In this document: in pieces, positions 33,806 through 45,659 of the stretch
Numbering within the stretch: the first letter of the stretch is position 1
How the letters are laid out: each line of letters begins with the position of its first letter
Source: Anastrepha obliqua
Lineage: Eukaryota; Arthropoda; Insecta; Diptera; Tephritidae
Assembly (NCBI RefSeq): GCF_027943255.1
Contig: NW_026562179.1
Coordinates: 6,264,501 to 6,328,500, forward strand
Length of the DNA stretch: 64,000 bases
Direction: 5' to 3'
Notes under the pieces: generated by a model
Databases searched by the model: none
The model's input: the letters and a program-made list of their open reading frames with translations, nothing else
Told to the model about the DNA's origin: nothing
Made by a program: the position numbers and the translations under genes

Positions 33806-34991
33806 AAGAAACTCGTTCACTAGTGCGTATGTGTATTTGATTTCTTGTAAGAATGCGATTTGCTGTGACATGTGTACATATGTACATAAGTCAAGGTTGT
33901 TGGGCATACATGCATATGTACATATGTATGAAAGGAAGATGATGTTCTTACGCTTGTGTATTATTGTTTTTCATATACAAATGTACATACTTACATATGT
34001 ATGTAAATGCTGTCGAATACATAAACTATAAACATACAATATATAATAAGTGTTGATTTATCTTAAACCGTTTTATTTTCTGAATGCAAATACCTCCTAT
34101 TGACATGTACATACATATTATGTATATTGTCATATACCATCATTTATGTACATATAGAGTATACGTTCATTTATGAATGTATGTAATGAAAAACTTCATG
34201 AATTACTTTCAGAATTTATTAAAACTTATTCGCGTCGCGCGCATACATATCTACGTAGACATCACAAACCTTTTGTTCACAACGCAGGCGCAGAAATAAA
34301 CGCTCTGCGTATTTATCCTCCCCACGTGACTCGCCATCAATTCTCGGCGCAAATTTTTTTTTTTCGTTTTTAAATTTTTTTTTTTTTAATGTAATCGTAA
34401 AAAAATTTATAATAAATTTTATGTATCCGCTTATCATTTCAAAAGTAACAAAATGGTAAAAAAATAAGCAGTCAAAGAAATAAACGCACCGCCTATTTTT
34501 CCTCGCCACATGTTAGACTCGATTTCAATTCCCGGCGCAAACTTTTTTTATAAATTTTTTCTTTTTAAACTCGTTTTTTTTTTAATGTAAATGAAAAAAG
34601 AATTATGTAATAAATTTTACGTATTCGCTTATTATTTCAAAAATACGAAAATAGTAAAAATTTAATTGGTTTAATGTCGAGGTGAGAAATGTGTTGTGTG
34701 TTGAGGTGAAAGATGTGTGGTGTTTCTAATTTCTGTGTGGGCAAAAGTCAGTTAGGTGTCTATAAACTCGGTGTGCTAAATTTCCTTACTACAAATCTTT
34801 CAAATCTCAATTGTACTAAAAAAAGCTCACAGTAACATTTGCACCTTCTCATTGCATTAACATTCTCTGGTACAAGTGCTCAGTTTTTGGTTTCTGTATG
34901 AAATCAAATTAACGAATGCCGACGGCATTTTGCAAGGGATTTGCTTGTGCATTTCTATGTTTCCTTGATAAATGAAAATTTATTCAATTTA
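33806..34991. other. AT-rich, low-complexity sequence
   Basis: Contains ACATA repeats and two similar T-rich blocks (about 34300-34400 and 34480-34570). A segment at about 34835-34880 is the reverse complement of 31297-31340. No gene recognised. Confidence 0.5.
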
Positions 34992-35460
34992 CTAGCGAAA
35001 ACCCGCCCGTTCCGCTGGTCGTCTTTAAAAAAATCTAAAATTAATTAAATTAAGCCGGAAAATACTGTGTGTTTTTTATAAAAATTTTCGAGCATGAATA
35101 GTAATGAAAGAAGTTTTGAATAGTAGTAGCAATTAAAAAACGTTTGATGTGATTTAGTTTATTACTTTTTTTATTGTAATGCTCTTTGGTATACAATATT
35201 CTTCGTTTTTCCATGCGTTGTTGAATAAATGAACAATACCGATGGCTTACCAACTCTTGAGCATGAAATATAAAGTTGGCCATGAGAAAAACATGGGTAT
35301 TCTAAATCAATACCACAAATTGATAAAGTTTGGCGTTGTGACTTATTAATAGTAATCGCGAATGCAAATTGAAGACGTTTGAATTCAAACGCTATATCCG
35401 ATGGTATCATTGGTATTCGCGGTATTAAAACGCCTTCAGGTGCAAATGACTTTTTTGCGT
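34992..35460 (-). pseudogene. Helitron 3' fragment with helicase C-terminus
   Basis: The minus-strand terminus is CTAG followed by T, with a related terminal hairpin region (GCGGAACGGGCGGGTTTTCGC). The frame 35171-35410 reads DIAFEFKRLQFAFAITINKS and YISCSRVGKPSVLFIY, the motif V/VI part of the Helitron helicase. The upstream end is lost near 35460, so only about 0.45 kb remains. Confidence 0.75.
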
Positions 35461-37036
35461 GAAGTCTGATATAAAATAAGTTCTATTTACTCTTCTTAAA
35501 TTTATATAAACTTTTCCAGGCGAAGTAAAAAAACTTACATATATTTGCTTTATCCGTATATTTGTAAGTACACAGGTAATATGTAAATATATGAATGATA
35601 TAGGTAATATCTCATATTAGCATAACCTTTCTGCAAAAAATTAAGGAAACGATTACCAATCACGCCGGCAATGATACAATGAGTTTTTCACTATAACTGA
35701 CTTCAGATTAACGTTTATATAATAAGCGTATTTGTAACATTTAAAATTTTTTTTTAATTTTTAATAATAAGTGGTCTTCCTCTTTCTCTTCCTCTTCCTG
35801 TAGCTATTCCTTTTTTTCTTCCATCTCCAGCTCCATCTCCTTTCTTTATCCCGGAAACGGGCAGTAAAAATTACTTCACTTAAAAGCTTTCATCAACAGC
35901 TTCCATCTGATACCCATATTGTACAAACACATCCAAGGGTACCTTGGTCCACCTTTTCGGCTATATCTCGAGACCCTGGTCACTCAGAGATCTAAAAAAT
36001 AATCTGTATTAAAGCACTCATCAGTAGCTTTGGTTTGATACCCACAATGTAAAAACACATGCTAGGGTTACCCGGGTCCTCGTTTTGGCCTTCGGCAGCC
36101 CCACCTGGTGGCGAGTGTAATCAATAAGCATATTATACTAACCTTCTCCGTGGAAAAAAATATATATATACCAAATTTCATAATAATCGGCCCAGACACA
36201 CACGACCAAAATGTATTCAATTCTAATGAATGCTATATACATATGTGCGGTACAAAAAATACGTGCGGCAAATAGCAAAAACACACTCACTTAACCGACG
36301 CACCGCACACACACGCGATTTCAACCAAACCTCACAGAAACCTTTGCCAAAGCCACACCAACAATGTGTGAAACTTTCATTGTGTCCTTAAACACGCTGC
36401 TGAGATTACACACTTTTTTTCGGCTTAATTTTTATAGGTATATATACATAGATATTTTTAAACAAATACAATGCATATAAAGATTTGAAATTGTGGCGCG
36501 CCAACATTTAAAATCAAAGTAAATCTTTAATGTTTGTTGATTTAATTTAAAAAGAAGAATTTAAACAAAATACATTATAAAACGACCTCACATTTTGTTG
36601 TGTGCGTTTTAGTAAATTTAAAACTTTTTACACATTTTTCCACTCGAAATTCATTTTAGACAAGAATTCAAAGAGCATATTGGTATATTGATGAATATAT
36701 GTATATCAATATATATGTATGCATATATTATGTTACTTATGTTTGTGCAAAAGTTCAATTGCATCTTCAATTCTTATGGTGTTATATACATATGTATGCG
36801 CACACGCACTGCAGCAACAATGACCTATCTCACGACGCATCGCCTTATCATATTTATGCACATTTTAATAGGCATTCATTTGTTTCTTTGAAAGGGGAAG
36901 GTTTTTAGCACAAACAATTTTTTTTAAATATTTTTTTCATATAAAAAAAGAAAAAATCAAAATATTGTACAAATTGTGTTTTTAGTGAAAATTGCCGCAG
37001 AACTTGCTCGATTCTTAGATTAAGTTTCGAATTAAC
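35461..37036. other. No gene; diffuse repeats
   Basis: About 35889-35950 and 36022-36084 are imperfect direct repeats (TGATACCCATATTGTA-type, then CACATCCAAGGGTACC or similar). Poly-T/A runs and ACATATAT microsatellite are common. No coding domain recognised. Confidence 0.45.
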
Positions 37037-37040
37037 ATTA

Positions 37041-38089
37041 GGGTAAGACTCCGTCAGAAAATATGAGATTTGCAAGTGGTCTTTCGATTTCTTTGAAACT
37101 TTGGGAAATATTAGTTCTAGGTAAGATACATTCGAGCCTAAAAGGATTTTGAAAAATTTTCAAAATTGAGTCATCTACGCCATGTTGAAAATCGGGACCG
37201 TGTTTTTTCAAAAATCAATATTTCTTGAACCGTTGGATGGATTTCAATGCAATTTACAGACAATATAGAAACAAATAAGTAGTTTAAATTAGTATTATGT
37301 TAAAAAAAAAATTTCGAAATTTTGACCAAAAAAAAGTCAAAAAAATTTTTTGAATCAATTTTTAGTTGATTTGGCCAGTTTTTTAGATTTTCTGTTATAC
37401 ACGTAACGATTCCTTATGATTTAACCTTTATTTTGAAAAAAAAAAAATTATGGTGTCTATAATAGTTCTCGAGATATTGCGATTTTAGTGGAAGCGCGCA
37501 CCGTGAAGTTCGCGGTTACGCAGCGCGGGAGTAGAAAAACGCGCACAGACCTGCAGCAGTCTGCTCCAGTCACTTCATACAGGAACACATAACGCAGCGC
37601 GAACCGTGCGTGCGTACGCGAACCGTGCGTGCGCGCTTCCACTAAAATCGCAATATCTCGAGAACTATTATAGACACCATAAAATTTTTTTTTTCAAAAT
37701 AAAGGTTAAATCATAAGGAATCGTTACGTGTATAACAGAAAATCTAAAAAACTGGCCAAATCAACTAAAAATTGATTCAAAAATTTTTTTTGACTTTCTT
37801 TGGTCAAAATTTCGAAATTTTTTTTTTAACATAATACTAATTTAAACTACTTATTTGTTTCTATATTGTCTGTAAATTGCATTGAAATCCATCCAACGGT
37901 TCAAGAAATATTGATTTTTGAAAAAAACACGGTCCCGATTTTCAGCATGGCGTAGATGACTCAATTTTGAAAATTTTTCAAAATCCTTTTAGGCTCGAAT
38001 GAATCTTACCTAGAACTAATATTTCCCAAAGTTTCAAAGAAATCGAAAGACCACTTGCAAATCTCATATTTTCTGACGGAGTCTTACCC
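37041..38089. mobile_element. 1049-bp foldback element with 460-bp near-perfect arms
   Basis: The left arm (37041-37500) and right arm (37630-38089) are reverse complements with fewer than about ten differences by eye. The spacer is 129 bp. The ends read GGGTAAGACTCCGTC, and ATTA flanks both sides (37037-37040 and 38090-38093), consistent with a 4-bp target duplication. The GC-rich spacer has the 16-base direct repeat GCGAACCGTGCGTGCG at 37599 and 37618. No coding capacity. The superfamily is unknown; long arms with no transposase suggest a foldback-type non-autonomous DNA transposon. Confidence 0.9.
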
Positions 38090-38322
38090 ATTAATTTTAT
38101 GTGTACAACTTTTTTTGAATAAATATACGAATTTTTCGTTATTGTGAAACGATTTGTGTCGTGTTGCTAAGTTGCAAATTTTTTTCGACGGAGAGTAAAC
38201 ATAAACACAGAGGTTTGTACGCTCTTTATGAAGAGAAATGCTTTAGTACAGATACACGAACGCCGAACTACTGATTTGTGTTTTGTGTGCAGCTCATTTG
38301 TGAGAGCAACAAGTGTGTTGAC

Positions 38323-38521
38323 CAAGGATAATAGATTGACCAAGGTTTGCCAGACAAGAAACAGTTATTCGGCTCTCAGAGAATTTGACAGAAGTTATTT
38401 TTGGGTTTACGTCAAACGAGACAAGGATGATAGATTTACCAAGGTTTGCCAGACAAGAAAACAGTTATTCGCCTCTCAGAGAATTTGACAGAAGTTGTTT
38501 TTGGGTTTACGTCAAACGAGA
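38323..38521 (+). repeat. 99-bp tandem duplication
   Basis: Two consecutive copies (38323-38421 and 38422-38521) share the AAGGTTTGCCAGACAAG and GAGAATTTGACAGAAGTT blocks with a few differences. No domain recognised in the overlapping frames. Confidence 0.85.
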
Positions 38522-38799
38522 TACACATTTTGTAAGAACAAAGGAAATGTTCAAACGGTTTGTTTACGAATACCGCACACCAGAGCACACAACTTTATAC
38601 CTTTCCCCATGTGATGTGGCAGAAAAAAATTGTTTTTTTTTGTTTTAGCAGTTTCAAGCATACCTGGTAAATCTATAGGCCTTGTGTGTTTATAGTTTTC
38701 TTTGGGTATTCACATCGATAAGATTACAATGGAATACATTGTTCCCGGATTGATACGTATTGAAAAAAATAACATTACATTTTCGGAATGGCAGATTTA

Positions 38800-40574
38800 A
38801 ATAAAGTTTTGGATTTATTTACCGAAGAGGATGAACACATGAATACACAAAATTGAGATAACTTCAACGATATGAGCGTGTTTGAAGACATGGGAATTCA
38901 GATCGATGAGGACAATGTGATTGTTGTTTCAGACGAAAATTCAACGAACAACGAGTTAAAGACGGAAATTGTTCATCACGAAACGAAAACACAATCCGAA
39001 GTTCTGAATCGAGAACTGGAGCGTGAATACCATTATGATTGTAATGAACTAAACACATTTATAACATCAAATTTAACGAAATTGAATGACCCATGTTGCT
39101 GTTGGTTATACAATCATGAATAATGTTAGCCATGGAACTGGTGGATTGTTTTTCTTGGATGCTCCTGGGGGAACAGGAAAGACCTTTTTGATTTCATTGA
39201 TATTAGCAACAATTCGATCAGATAATAACGTTGCATTGGCACTCGCTATTTCCGGAATTGCGGCTGCATTACTGGAAGGCGGTCGCACAGCACATTCTGC
39301 ATTAAAGTTGCCTTTGAATATGCAGGTAAATGAAACACCAACATGTAATATTATATTTCGAAAACATCTGGAATGGCAAAAGTTCTTAAAGTATGTAAGC
39401 TCATCGTATGGGAAGAGTGTACTATGGCACACAAGAAATCATTGGAAGCACTTGATAGAACTTTGAAAGATCTACGAGGAAGTCAAACAGTCTTTGGAGG
39501 TGCCATGATTTTATTGGCTGGAGATTTCAGGCGAACCTCACCTGTGATCCCAAAATCTACGGCTGCAGGTGAAATCAATGCATGCATAAAATCTTCGTAT
39601 TTATGGAGACATGTAAACACGCTTACACTTGCTACAAACGTACGTGTTCAACTATAGAACAATCCGTCAGCTGCTGAATTTTCACACCAATTACTGAAAA
39701 TCGGAAATGGCCAAAAGTCTGTCGATCCAACAGGAATTATAACATTGCCTAACAATTTCTGCACTTTTGCACAGTCTAAAGAGGCATTGATGCAGAAGGT
39801 ATTTCCAAACATAGTTCAACATTACAAAAACCGTGATTTGCTTAGCGAAAGAGCAATTTTAGCTGGGAAAAATAAGGACGTCAATGATATAAATGTAGCT
39901 ATTTTGGATGAAATACCTGGTGACATACATAGTTGCATATAAGTAAGTCAATGGACACTATTACTGATCAAGATGATGTCGTAAAGTATCCAACTGAATT
40001 CTTAAACTCACTCGATTTGCTAGGCCTACCACCTCATAATTTACGATTAAAAATTGGAGCACCGATTATTATGCTGCGCAACATTAATGTGCCACGACTT
40101 TGCAACGGTACCAGACTCTCTGTGAAGAAGCTAATGGGTAACGTTATCGAAGCAACAATTTTGAAAGGGAAGTACAAAGGAGAAGACGTTTTGATACCCA
40201 GAATTCCATTAATTCCGACGGATTTACCATTCGATTTCAAACGTTTGCAGTTCCTTATTCGCCTTGCCTTCGCTATGACAAATAATAAAGCGCAAGGACA
40301 GTCTCTACAAATGTGCGGTATTAATTTAGAATACACAATTTTTTTCTCATGGACAATTGTATGTATGTATGTAGCTTGCTCACGAGTAGGCAAACCATCG
40401 TCATTATTCATTTACACGAAAGATGGAAAAACAAAAACCTTGTCTACCAAAAAGTGTTACAATGAAGTTCCAATGAAATTGTATCAAAGAATTTGCTTTG
40501 TTTCGTATTAATTTTATTCTCTTTCAGCAAATCATTGAATTTATCGCCTAGCGAAGCGGGCGAGGGTACGCTAG
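38800..40574 (+). pseudogene. Second Helitron, helicase portion and 3' end
   Basis: Similar to 7600-9535 but diverged. EREYHYDCNELNTF precedes a deletion. Walker A DAPGGTGKTF lies at about 39160, GGRTAHSALKLP at about 39280, GAMILLAGDFRRTSPVIPKS at about 39500, and LPPHNLRLKIGAPIIMLRNI at about 40030. The motif VI region (AFAMTNNKAQGQSLQMCG and ACSRVGKPSS) is at about 40265-40400. The element ends CTAG (40571-40574) before a T, with an AGCG/CGCT hairpin. Shifts lie near 39120, 39370 and 39940, with one stop at 39655. No Rep domain or 5' end is present, so it is 5'-truncated. Confidence 0.8.
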
Positions 40575-41014
40575 TAGGTAGTATAAAACTTTGAAATTTA
40601 AAATAAATAAAAGAAAACTTTAAAGAAATGTATTTGTATGGCACAACTAACTTCTATTGCATCTTTAATAAATATAGTGATGCACGCATGTGTATGAACT
40701 GAAGCAACCATGACCTACCTCACGGGCATCGCCTTATTACAATATATTTCATGCAATAATTAGGGAGTAAATATCGTAATGGTTAAATTCCTGCCTAACA
40801 AATGGTAAAACAATTTCTCTTCTGCATATGCATGATCAAATCAATAAATTCTTGATAGAAAACGCTTCATTACCAGGCACACAGGAAGATGGCATATGCA
40901 AATATAAATAAATAATATACATATGTGAATTTTTTTATACATACATATGCTACACTAGGGCCACTAGAATCATGGTCTAGCCTATGTACGTACATATTTG
41001 TGTTCTGAGCTTCA
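40575..41014. other. No gene recognised
   Basis: AT-rich with ACATACATA microsatellite; no motif seen. Confidence 0.45.
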
Positions 41015-41267
41015 AGCATGGTGCTGAACAGCCTAAAATAGTCGCGGTGGCACTGAACAGTTTCAACAAAAACTCATCATCAAAAAATTCATTGATAAAT
41101 TCGAGCTCATATTTCTTCGAGCAAAGTACTTTCATTCATAAAACGAGCCGCCGTATGCCAATTTTCTCGACCATTCGAAAATAGTCAATATTGGAATATT
41201 TCGCGTAGAATTATTTGCCAATATTTGGTAAATCTTGAATTTTTATCAAGTCGAATGGCTCTGTACA
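41015..41267 (+). repeat. Third partial copy of the large inverted-repeat family
   Basis: Matches about 30200-30450 in direct orientation (TTCGAGCTCATATTTCTT, then CATTCGAAAATAGTCAATAT). It is interrupted at 41267 by the retrovirus LTR, and the family sequence resumes at 55700 (TATGTATGTAAATATGT, then GCAGCTGCTG). So the retrovirus inserted inside this repeat. Confidence 0.75.
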
Positions 41268-41629
41268 AGTTAACACACAATATATTTTGCCTACCGTACA
41301 ATCGTACAATCACCTTTTTACAATTAACTCACGCAGCAGTAGCGCAAACCCTCAAGCGGAAGCGTTTACTGTTTCACAATATCGTTGTCAATTCTTTTTG
41401 CAATAAAATTCTTACTAATTCAAACTTGGGAAAATAAATAATGCTTACGTAGCGTCTGGCTTGAGCAAAGTCTTCCTGTAGAATTAAGTTATTCGTAGGT
41501 GTAGAGTTAAGTAACTTTTGTAAAGAATTTGAATTTAATTCGGACAGCTAATAAAAGCGGACGCACCGCACCTAGTAAATTGCCGTGTTTTTATTTTCAT
41601 TGAGGTTTTCCGCGCAAGGAAACCTAACT
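41268..41629 (+). repeat. 5' LTR of copy A
   Basis: 362 bp, starting AGTTAACAC and ending CCTAACT, giving the short AGTTA/TAACT inverted ends typical of gypsy-type LTRs. CTAATAAAAG near 41548 is a likely polyadenylation signal. It differs from the LTR at 55338 by six substitutions by my count. Confidence 0.9.
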
Positions 41630-41645
41630 GGCGCCCGAGCGAAGT
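41630..41645 (+). other. Primer binding site
   Basis: Just inside the LTR, overlapping its final T, lies TGGCGCCCGAGCGAAG. Its first ten bases match a tRNA-Lys(UUU)-type PBS. This primes minus-strand DNA synthesis in retroelements. Confidence 0.65.
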
Positions 41646-41971
41646 ATTTTGCTAACTTGAAGTTAGAAGAACCGCGAGTGGGAGGAAAGAGGTCCCCGAG
41701 TAGTTTTTTTTTCTTTTCTTTTGATAAAAAAAGTAAAAAACAAAAAGGACGCGTTTGAACGCAAGCCGCCTTGCCCGCGAACAAACATTTTTAATAAAGA
41801 AAACGGTATTAGTGTGTTCAGTGCGTGCGAGAAAAAAGCTAAGAATTACTCCAACAATCAAACTCAATATCCGCAACAAAAATCAACGCAGTATTATTAT
41901 TGAATAAAAAATAATATAGTTTAAAAAACTAAAAAACACGCTTTTATTGCTAATCGAACTAAAAAGTAGAA

Positions 41972-42334
41972 AATAAATTTTAATGACAAAGGGACCTATA
42001 ATGAAGTAATAGCATATCGAACGATCAGTCATAGTCGTTCTACCTCAGAACAGAACTATAACAAAAATTAAGATACAAATAGAATAATTCAAATTAGAGT
42101 TAAAAGCGTGATATGCATTTTGCTTCACTTTCATAACCTTCTGTACATAAGTAGTTGCCAATAGAATGATTGTAATATTTACTATATCAAGTATCCCACG
42201 CTTTTAACTCTAATTTGAATTATTCTATTTGTATCTTAATTTTTGTTATAGTTCTGTTCTGAGGTAGTTGACTATGACTGATCGTTCGATTTGCTATTAC
42301 TTCATTATAGGTCCCTTTGTCATTAAAATTTATT
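41972..42334. repeat. Inverted repeat in the retrovirus leader
   Basis: 41972-42110 is the reverse complement of 42198-42334 with few differences; the spacer is 87 bp. Related single copies occur on plus at about 44395-44520 and 44945-45075. It belongs to the block of sequence that appears to have been inserted in the leader. Confidence 0.8.
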
Positions 42335-42884
42335 GGCTCCGACTCCATGTGTTCTCCCCTCACTTGTTTTGAGAGAAATATTACGAATTTTTCAATGAAA
42401 TTCACAGGAGATGTTCATTTCGTGCTTATTTTGCTAAAACTAGCACCAACACTATTCTGTTAATAATAGTTTTTAAGTTATTTGTTGATAAAGTTTGTCT
42501 TTTACCTTCACCAAATTTTGATAGAATAAGTGCATTTATCACATTTATTTTAATAAATATTGAAACTATATTAACATACACACACGTTTTTAACTCTTTT
42601 TATTTATTTATACCACAAATTAACCATTTATATTGCATTTTTAAGTTGCTAACTCCAAATATGCCAGCTAAATTTACAATAACTGAAAAGCATGGCTGAA
42701 TGGAGTGCTGCCAGAAGCAAAAAATAAAAAAAAATAATAGAATGCGATTGAAAACGAAGCAACATAGGAACATAATTTCCACACACTCTTTTCTGTTAGA
42801 ATATGAGGGAATGGGGGTTTACAACCTCTAAGGTGTATATATTCTTTTTAAAATTTTTTAACTATTCTTTTTTATATATAGATA

Positions 42885-43640
42885 TTTAATATATAAAAAA
42901 GAATATATATAATATATTCATAATATAGTGAAAATTTGGAATAAAAAATCGCGCGATTTTTTATTCCAAATTTTCGCCTGCGGCGCTTTTTTTTCTTTTT
43001 TTTAAATATATATATGTATATATATATCATATATTCATAATATAGGCAAAATTTCGAATTAAAAATCGCGCGATTTTTTATTCCAAATTTTCGCCTGCGG
43101 CGCTTTTTTTTCTTTATTTTTAAATATATATATGTATATATATATATCATATATTCATAATATAGGGAAAATTTGGAATTAAAAATCGCGCGATTTTTTA
43201 TTCCAACTTTTCGCCTGCGGCGCTTTTTTTTTCTTTTTTTTAAATATATATATGTATAATATAGTGAAAATTTGGAATTAAAAATCGCGCGATTTTTTAT
43301 TCCAAATTTTCGCCTGCGGCGCTTTTTTTTCTTTTTTTTTTAAATATATATATGTATAATTATATATCATATATTCATAATATAGGGAAAATTTGGAATT
43401 AAAAATCGCGCGATTTTTTATTCCAAATTTTCGCCTGCAGCGCTTTTTTTTTTAAATATATATATGTATAATATAGTGAAAATTTGGAATTAAAAATCGC
43501 GCGATTTTTTATTCCAAATTTTCGCCTGCGGCGCTTTTTTTTTCTTTTTTTTAAATATACATATATATGTATGTATGTATGTATATATATATATCATATA
43601 TTCATAATATAGTGAAAATTTGGAATTAAAAATATATATA
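42885..43640. repeat. Palindromic minisatellite, six units
   Basis: Six tandem units each carry the palindrome AAAAATCGCGCGATTTTT inside a longer GGAAT...ATTCC hairpin (cores near 42952, 43069, 43189, 43288, 43409 and 43499). Each is followed by TTCGCCTGCGGCGC (CTGCAGCGC in the fifth), a T-rich tract and a TATATA stretch. Spacings of 90-121 bp vary mainly through the TA run. A seventh unit begins near 43613 but breaks off. Confidence 0.9.
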
Positions 43641-44034
43641 TCATAAATATATATCATCATATATATATACTTTACTGAAAATCAAGCATTAATATATATA
43701 TGTATATAAATAATAATAAATATATATATATATATATGAATAGACGTATATAATATAGAAATAATTTGTAAAATTTTGTATTTCTAGTCATTTATTATCT
43801 TCTAAAATTGTTTATTTATACGATGTCTGGCAGCACTTCGGCTGGTTGTAGTAACCAAAATAGGAGGATTCTTGGTCAATTTTACAATTTTTAAACTCAA
43901 ATAACTTAAAAACTATAAGGCTCCGGCAAGTGAAGTTTTCACTTTTGGATAGTAGAATACCCCCTCTACCCCCCCTTATACCCCTTTTTTTAAAAAAGTC
44001 GGGAGAACACATGGGTATTTTCCCGTTCGATTAG

Positions 44035-45150
44035 CAAAAAAGCGTGTTTTTTTAACTATTTTTTATTTTTAGTATATGTAGGTGTTTACGAGTAATATAC
44101 TATTACAGAACCGCACACTAAAAACTAACCTCAATGGTGGTGTGGAAACTAAAAATTCCTAATTTTTGTTTAAAAAATACCCAATTCATGTTTCTACCGG
44201 TGTGGCAATATTTGCAAATGTTAGAAAAAATGCACATTTTTCAGCGCTCTCACGAGAAAAAGAGTTTCCCATCTAGTCATCTATGTTGTGTGTTCCGAGT
44301 CGATCAGATTTTTAGAAGCCAGAGAAAATTAAGCTCAAAGATTCCGTTACATTCATTCATACATACAACCCGAGCTAATAAAAGTGTGTTAATTATTCTA
44401 TTTGTATCTTAACTTTTGTTATAATTTTGTTCTGAGCTAGTTGACTATGACTGATCGTTCGATTTGCTATTACTTCATTATAGGTATATTTGTCATTAAA
44501 ATTTATTTTCTACTTTTTAGTTCGATTAGCAATAAAAGCGTGTTTTTTAGTTTTTTAAACTATTTTTTATTTTCTACTTTTTAGTTCGATTAGCAAAAAA
44601 GCGTGTTTTTTTAACTATTTTTTATTTTTAGTATATATAGGTGTTTACGAGTAATATACTATTACAGAACCGCACACTAAAAACTAACCTCAATGGTGGT
44701 GTGGAAACTAAAAATTCCCAATTTTTGTTTAAAAAATACCCAATTCATGTTTCTACCGGTGTGGCAATATTGGCAAATGTTATAAAAAATGCACATTTTT
44801 CAGCGCTCTCACGAGAAAAAGAGTTTCCCATCTAGTCATCTATGCTGTGTGTTCCGAGTCGATCAGATTTTTAGAAGCCAGAGAAAATTAAGCTCAAAGA
44901 TTCCGTTACATTCATTCATACATACAACCCGAGCTAATAAAAGTGTGTTAATTATTCTATTTGTATCTTAACTTTTGTTATAATTTTGTTCTGAGCTAGT
45001 TGACTATGACTGATCGTTCGATTTGCTATTACTTCATTATAGGTATATTTGTCATTAAAATTTATTTTCTACTTTTTAGTTCGATTAGCAATGAAAGCGT
45101 GTTTTTTTATTTTTTTTAATCTTTTTTTTATTTTCTACTTTTTAGTTAGA
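44035..45150 (+). repeat. 559-bp tandem direct repeat
   Basis: Two head-to-tail copies, offset by 559 bp (for example GGTGTTTACGAGTAATATAC at 44081 and 44640). A third partial copy of the GATTCCGTTACAT...AACCCGA(G/C)CTAATAAAAG block is at about 45550-45660. Within the copies, a segment matches the 42198-42334 arm. No coding domain was recognised. Confidence 0.85.
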
Positions 45151-45591
45151 TTAGCAAAAAAGCGTGTTGTTTAGTTTCTTTAAACGATTTTTTTTTATTA
45201 TGAATGAAAATTATTGTTATCATTGCAGTCAGTGAATAAATGATTCGATATATTCGTGTTATATTTAATTCCTTTCTTATCGACTGTGAGACTAGAGCTA
45301 TGCAGTTATCGGCCGTGATAAAGAAGTAATCGGGATGAAGAACTTATTTCGTGGAGGGAGTCTGAGAAACTGATTTACAAGAATAAATAAAGATTTTTCA
45401 TTTTACAACCAAATTCACCTTACTTTTTGCCCACAGTAAAAAAAAGAAAATATTAATCCTGGCAATCCTAATAAGGATAATGGAAAACTTTTATCAAATT
45501 ATTGCATTGTCATCGGTCCTTGATAGGTGTGCAAAATTTCAAGTCGATCAGATTTTTAGAAGCCAGTGAAAATTAAGCTCAAAGATTCCGT

Positions 45592-45636
45592 TACATACAT
45601 ACATGCATACATACATACATACATACATACATACAA
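45592..45636 (+). repeat. (TACA)n microsatellite
   Basis: About eleven near-perfect ACAT/CATA units within the third partial copy of the leader repeat. Confidence 0.9.
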
Positions 45637-45659
45637 CCCGACCTAATAAAAGTGTGTTA

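Noticed and set aside
36688..36908. Two overlapping open frames
   Set aside because: Encode mostly microsatellite-derived Ile/Tyr/Met runs; no support as a gene.
37040..37500. Possible protein-coding gene in the foldback arms
   Set aside because: Both arms are full of stops and homopolymers; no motif is seen in any frame.
42885..43640. CRISPR-like array of repeats
   Set aside because: Spacers are not unique sequences but the same T-rich and TA-rich filler; the genome is eukaryotic.
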